This document shows positions 51,101 through 53,184 of a stretch of 53,184 nucleotides of DNA, piece by piece (within the stretch, counting starts at the first letter, position 1; each line of letters opens with the position of its first letter). The position numbers were made by a program, and so were the translations under genes. The notes under the pieces are model-generated. The model was not told where the DNA came from and searched no databases. It was given only the letters and a program-made list of their open reading frames with translations. Source of the stretch: Arthrobacter sp. AQ5-05. GTDB lineage: Bacteria > Actinomycetota > Actinomycetes > Actinomycetales > Micrococcaceae. Location: assembly GCF_003287975.1 (NCBI RefSeq), contig NZ_QMKQ01000025.1:1-53184 (forward strand). The letters are read 5' to 3'.

Positions 51101-52036
51101 ATGGACATGAAGATTGATCCGAATTCTGGCGAAGAATGGGCCTACCGCCGCCGGGACGATGCGGCCTCGGAACGCGTCCTCGTGAGGGCCTTGCATCGGC
51201 AGGGACAAAAATTCCGCGCAGACATCAGGCATCTGTCCGGGGACAAGGTCGGCCTCGAGGAAAACGTTCCCCGGGGCAGGCTTCACGTCCCGTGGGACGA
51301 AGTCGGGGACTACGATGCGCTGATGGAAGGGCTGGGGCGCCTTCGGGCCGAAGCCCTCACCAAGGCCGAGGAAAGCGCCCTGTGGAAAGCCACTGCGCTT
51401 CTCCTGCCGCCCGAGGTTGCCGAGCTGTTCGCGTCTCCGGTGGACGAGGCCCTTCTGATCCATGACCAACCCAGGTTCGAGCCACTCATCGGACAGTCCC
51501 TCTCCGTTTTGCAGCACGAGTTCGCCTGGATCCTCTATGACGGCAAGACCTGCCTCTCCCCCCGGGGATCGCTTCGTGTGGCGGAACTGCTCTGCCGCAA
51601 AAACCCGGCTCCCGTGCTTGAAGTGGTCATGGCCGAGGAAGCCGAAGCCCGGGAAAAATCCAAGCACGGGGGAACCGTAACCAGCTTCGAATCCAATGAA
51701 CTTCTGCCTACCTCGCCGGATTTGGAATACAAGTTCTACCTCGAACGGCACAAGCCCGTCCATGAGATCCTCCGCCACTGGTGCGGCTATCAGGCCGTCA
51801 CCGACCATGAGCGGCTCCTGGCCGCGGAGGGGGAAATCCATCGGCTCGATACGCTGCTCGCCAGCGCCCTGACGTCCTTGCGCCACGTCAACAAGCACCA
51901 GGCCGATACGTTGGCGGACGAGCACGAGAACGAACGAATCACCCCGTACGCCATTCGTCCGATCCCCGAACGCCCCCTTCAACCGCACGAAATACCGGTC
52001 ATCAGGATCCCGGCACGACGGCAGTGGTGGCGCTAG
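51101..52036 (+). CDS. hypothetical protein, 311 aa
   Basis: Unrecognised. The start is uncertain: ATG 51101 (MDMKIDPNSG) or 51107; the SD is weak. The N-terminal 65 residues are rich in charged residues with a beta-like pattern (SERVLVRALHRQGQKFRADI, GRLHVPWDEV). The body is helical (LTKAEESALWKATALLLPPE, RVAELLCRKNPAPVLEVVMA), then YLERHKPVHEILRHWCGYQA and a coiled region, ending with a Pro/Arg-rich tail. No membrane helix or catalytic motif stands out. It lies between the MmeI-like gene and a GNAT-like gene. Confidence 0.75.
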   Translation: MDMKIDPNSGEEWAYRRRDDAASERVLVRALHRQGQKFRADIRHLSGDKVGLEENVPRGRLHVPWDEVGDYDALMEGLGRLRAEALTKAEESALWKATALLLPPEVAELFASPVDEALLIHDQPRFEPLIGQSLSVLQHEFAWILYDGKTCLSPRGSLRVAELLCRKNPAPVLEVVMAEEAEAREKSKHGGTVTSFESNELLPTSPDLEYKFYLERHKPVHEILRHWCGYQAVTDHERLLAAEGEIHRLDTLLASALTSLRHVNKHQADTLADEHENERITPYAIRPIPERPLQPHEIPVIRIPARRQWWR

Positions 52037-52293
52037 GATCGACAAACGATTCCGGATCCGGTCGGCCATGGCGCTGGGCACATGGCACCATGCAGGCCCC
52101 TCCGGCCCGAACCTCGGTTCGCTCCCCCGCGATTCATGCACGTTGGTATCCCTGCGCCCGGGTGACCATGCCCCTGCTTGCTGCAGCAGCAGATCTCGCG
52201 CCGGGCCGGTGCCGGGAAAGCGGGGGGAACCCCGAAAAGCCCGCTACCTCCAGAACGGTGCATACCGGTGGATGGCCGTGCAAGGATGAACCC

Positions 52294-52905
52294 ATGACAG
52301 CAGACCAGCCCGATCCGGAGGAAACCGGCCATTACTGGACGGTCGAATTACACACGACCTCACCCTCTCAGCACGAGTACGGGGCCAGGGAACACCATGC
52401 GGAACTCGTCGTGCAACACGACGATCTGGGCAGCCAGCGATCTGCCGGTCGCGCCCATCTGGTCGTGGTTCCTTTTGGCGCATCCGCAGCAGCGTTCCTG
52501 GATCGGGCCGACGAGGTGTCGGCCGATCCCATGGCCGCGGCCGAATTCGCCGTAGCGAGCATGGAGTTCCTCGACGCCCCCGGGATGGTGTTCATATCGT
52601 CCGTGGAACTGGATGAGGACGTGCGGGGAAACAAGCTCGGCCAGTTCCTGCTGGTCAGTGCCGTCCGGGCGCTGACCGACCTTGCACCCGATGCGCTCGT
52701 GGTGCTCGAACCGGCACCCATTAACGCCGACAGCCTCCCGGAGCCCGCGCGTCGAGATGCCATTGACAAGCTGGTTTCCTATTGGGCCTCAGTGGGATTC
52801 GAATTCGACGAGTTCGACGAGAATCCCCGGTTCATGTCAGCCCTGGCACGTGGACTGGTGAAGATGGACCCGTATCCGCGCCTCCAGAACGGCATAGCGA
52901 CCTAG
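52294..52905 (+). CDS. GNAT-fold-like hypothetical protein
   Basis: 203 aa from the ATG at 52294 (SD AAGGA, 7 nt spacing); the open frame extends back to 52024 without protein character. The region GMVFISSVELDEDVRGNKLG then QFLLVSAVRALTDLAPDALV, and WASVGFEFDEF near the end, follow the GNAT acetyl-CoA-binding pattern (V/I-x-x-x-x-R-G-x-x-L/I-G), which is RGNKLG here. The substrate is unknown. Confidence 0.7.
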   Translation: MTADQPDPEETGHYWTVELHTTSPSQHEYGAREHHAELVVQHDDLGSQRSAGRAHLVVVPFGASAAAFLDRADEVSADPMAAAEFAVASMEFLDAPGMVFISSVELDEDVRGNKLGQFLLVSAVRALTDLAPDALVVLEPAPINADSLPEPARRDAIDKLVSYWASVGFEFDEFDENPRFMSALARGLVKMDPYPRLQNGIAT

Positions 52906-53130
52906 GATTTCCGCGTTGGCGCAGCGGCAACCCGGTGCCCGCGGGGGGGAAGGCGTTGCCTTCAATCGCCGATAACCGCACATCTGTCGTTCAGCTAGGC
53001 CCTGTTCGTACATGCCGAATGGTAGATTTTTTGTCTATTTACAGTCTCTATCTGGGTACTTTAGTGTCCATGCAGGGTATTATGGAGGCATAACCGCAGC
53101 CATACGGATCAACGGGAAGGGGATACTCCC
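52906..53130. promoter_or_regulatory. AT-richer upstream region of the last gene
   Basis: A local drop in GC (53020-53095) with TATTAT at 53079-53084 as a possible -10 and TTTACA at 53038 or GTACTT at 53056 as poor -35 candidates. It probably holds the promoter of the gene that starts at 53131. Confidence 0.35.
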
Positions 53131-53184
53131 ATGAGCATTGCCACGATCACCGGGGCGGCCCATGCGCGCACGGCCCGGCTGGGG
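53131..53184 (+). CDS. start of a gene cut by the window end
   Basis: ATG at 53131 preceded by GGGAAGGGG SD. Only 18 codons are visible (MSIATITGAAHARTARLG). Too short to assign. Confidence 0.6.
   Translation, partial: MSIATITGAAHARTARLG

Overview
The window is high-GC DNA with many 4-8 bp start/stop overlaps, an Asp23-DUF2273-DUF6286-AmaP locus, an actinobacterial-type TerC leader and a DtxR/IdeR-type iron box. Together these point to an actinobacterium, most likely a Micrococcaceae member (Arthrobacter and relatives). I cannot tell from sequence alone whether it is chromosome or plasmid.

Region 1 (1-15.4 kb) is a metabolic and transport region. Its left edge is decayed: a transposase tail, a broken alpha/beta hydrolase and a remnant of an osmoprotectant-binding lipoprotein. 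Then comes a long minus-strand run: radical SAM enzyme, YnjB-like lipoprotein, two permeases, YnjD-like ATPase, a 48-aa Cys-rich peptide, a small membrane protein, a Crp/Fnr regulator and an AhpD-like protein. Next to it lie a methyltransferase, a MerA-like flavin disulfide reductase, a CDP-alcohol phosphatidyltransferase and a TVP38/DedA-like protein. This gene content parallels E. coli ydjXYZ-ynjABCDEF, a largely uncharacterised locus, with the large YnjC permease represented by two proteins. A GH15 glucanohydrolase and an isochorismatase-fold hydrolase follow.

Region 2 (15.4-38.4 kb) is a mosaic. A diverged ~45-50 bp repeat occurs at 16.24, 16.36, 23.80, 28.41 and 38.25 kb in the same orientation and separates gene modules. 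The modules are: (a) an APC permease plus an ECF sigma/Asp23 envelope-stress locus; (b) a 2.2-kb gene-free stretch with a perfect 19-bp hairpin and seven hairpin repeats, then a fatty-acid desaturase, a truncated NmrA-like oxidoreductase and an unknown gene; (c) an A-domain/carrier/membrane acyltransferase-3 fusion divergent from a phosphopantetheinyl transferase, with an iron box between them, then a serine resolvase with putative res sites, a thymidylate-kinase-like protein, an acidic lipoprotein, TerC behind a yybP-ykoY-type Mn riboswitch, and a LysE exporter.

Region 3 (38.4-51 kb) is a defence island behind a second serine recombinase: a membrane-anchored PIN-like protein, a RES/Xre toxin-antitoxin pair, a TIGR02391 (HEPN_Ymh) protein, a three-gene ABC-3C system (effector-CTD, middle component, DUF3732 ATPase) and a MmeI-like type IIL restriction-modification enzyme. 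The last 2 kb carry an unrecognised 311-aa gene, a GNAT-like gene and the start of another gene.

The best candidates for undescribed biology are the iron-box-controlled ligase-carrier-acyltransferase fusion with its own PPTase, the ynj-like cluster with its radical SAM/methyltransferase/disulfide-reductase additions, the fused ZAS-Asp23 putative anti-sigma factor, the hairpin array at 24.1-24.6 kb, and the repeat-delimited modular layout.
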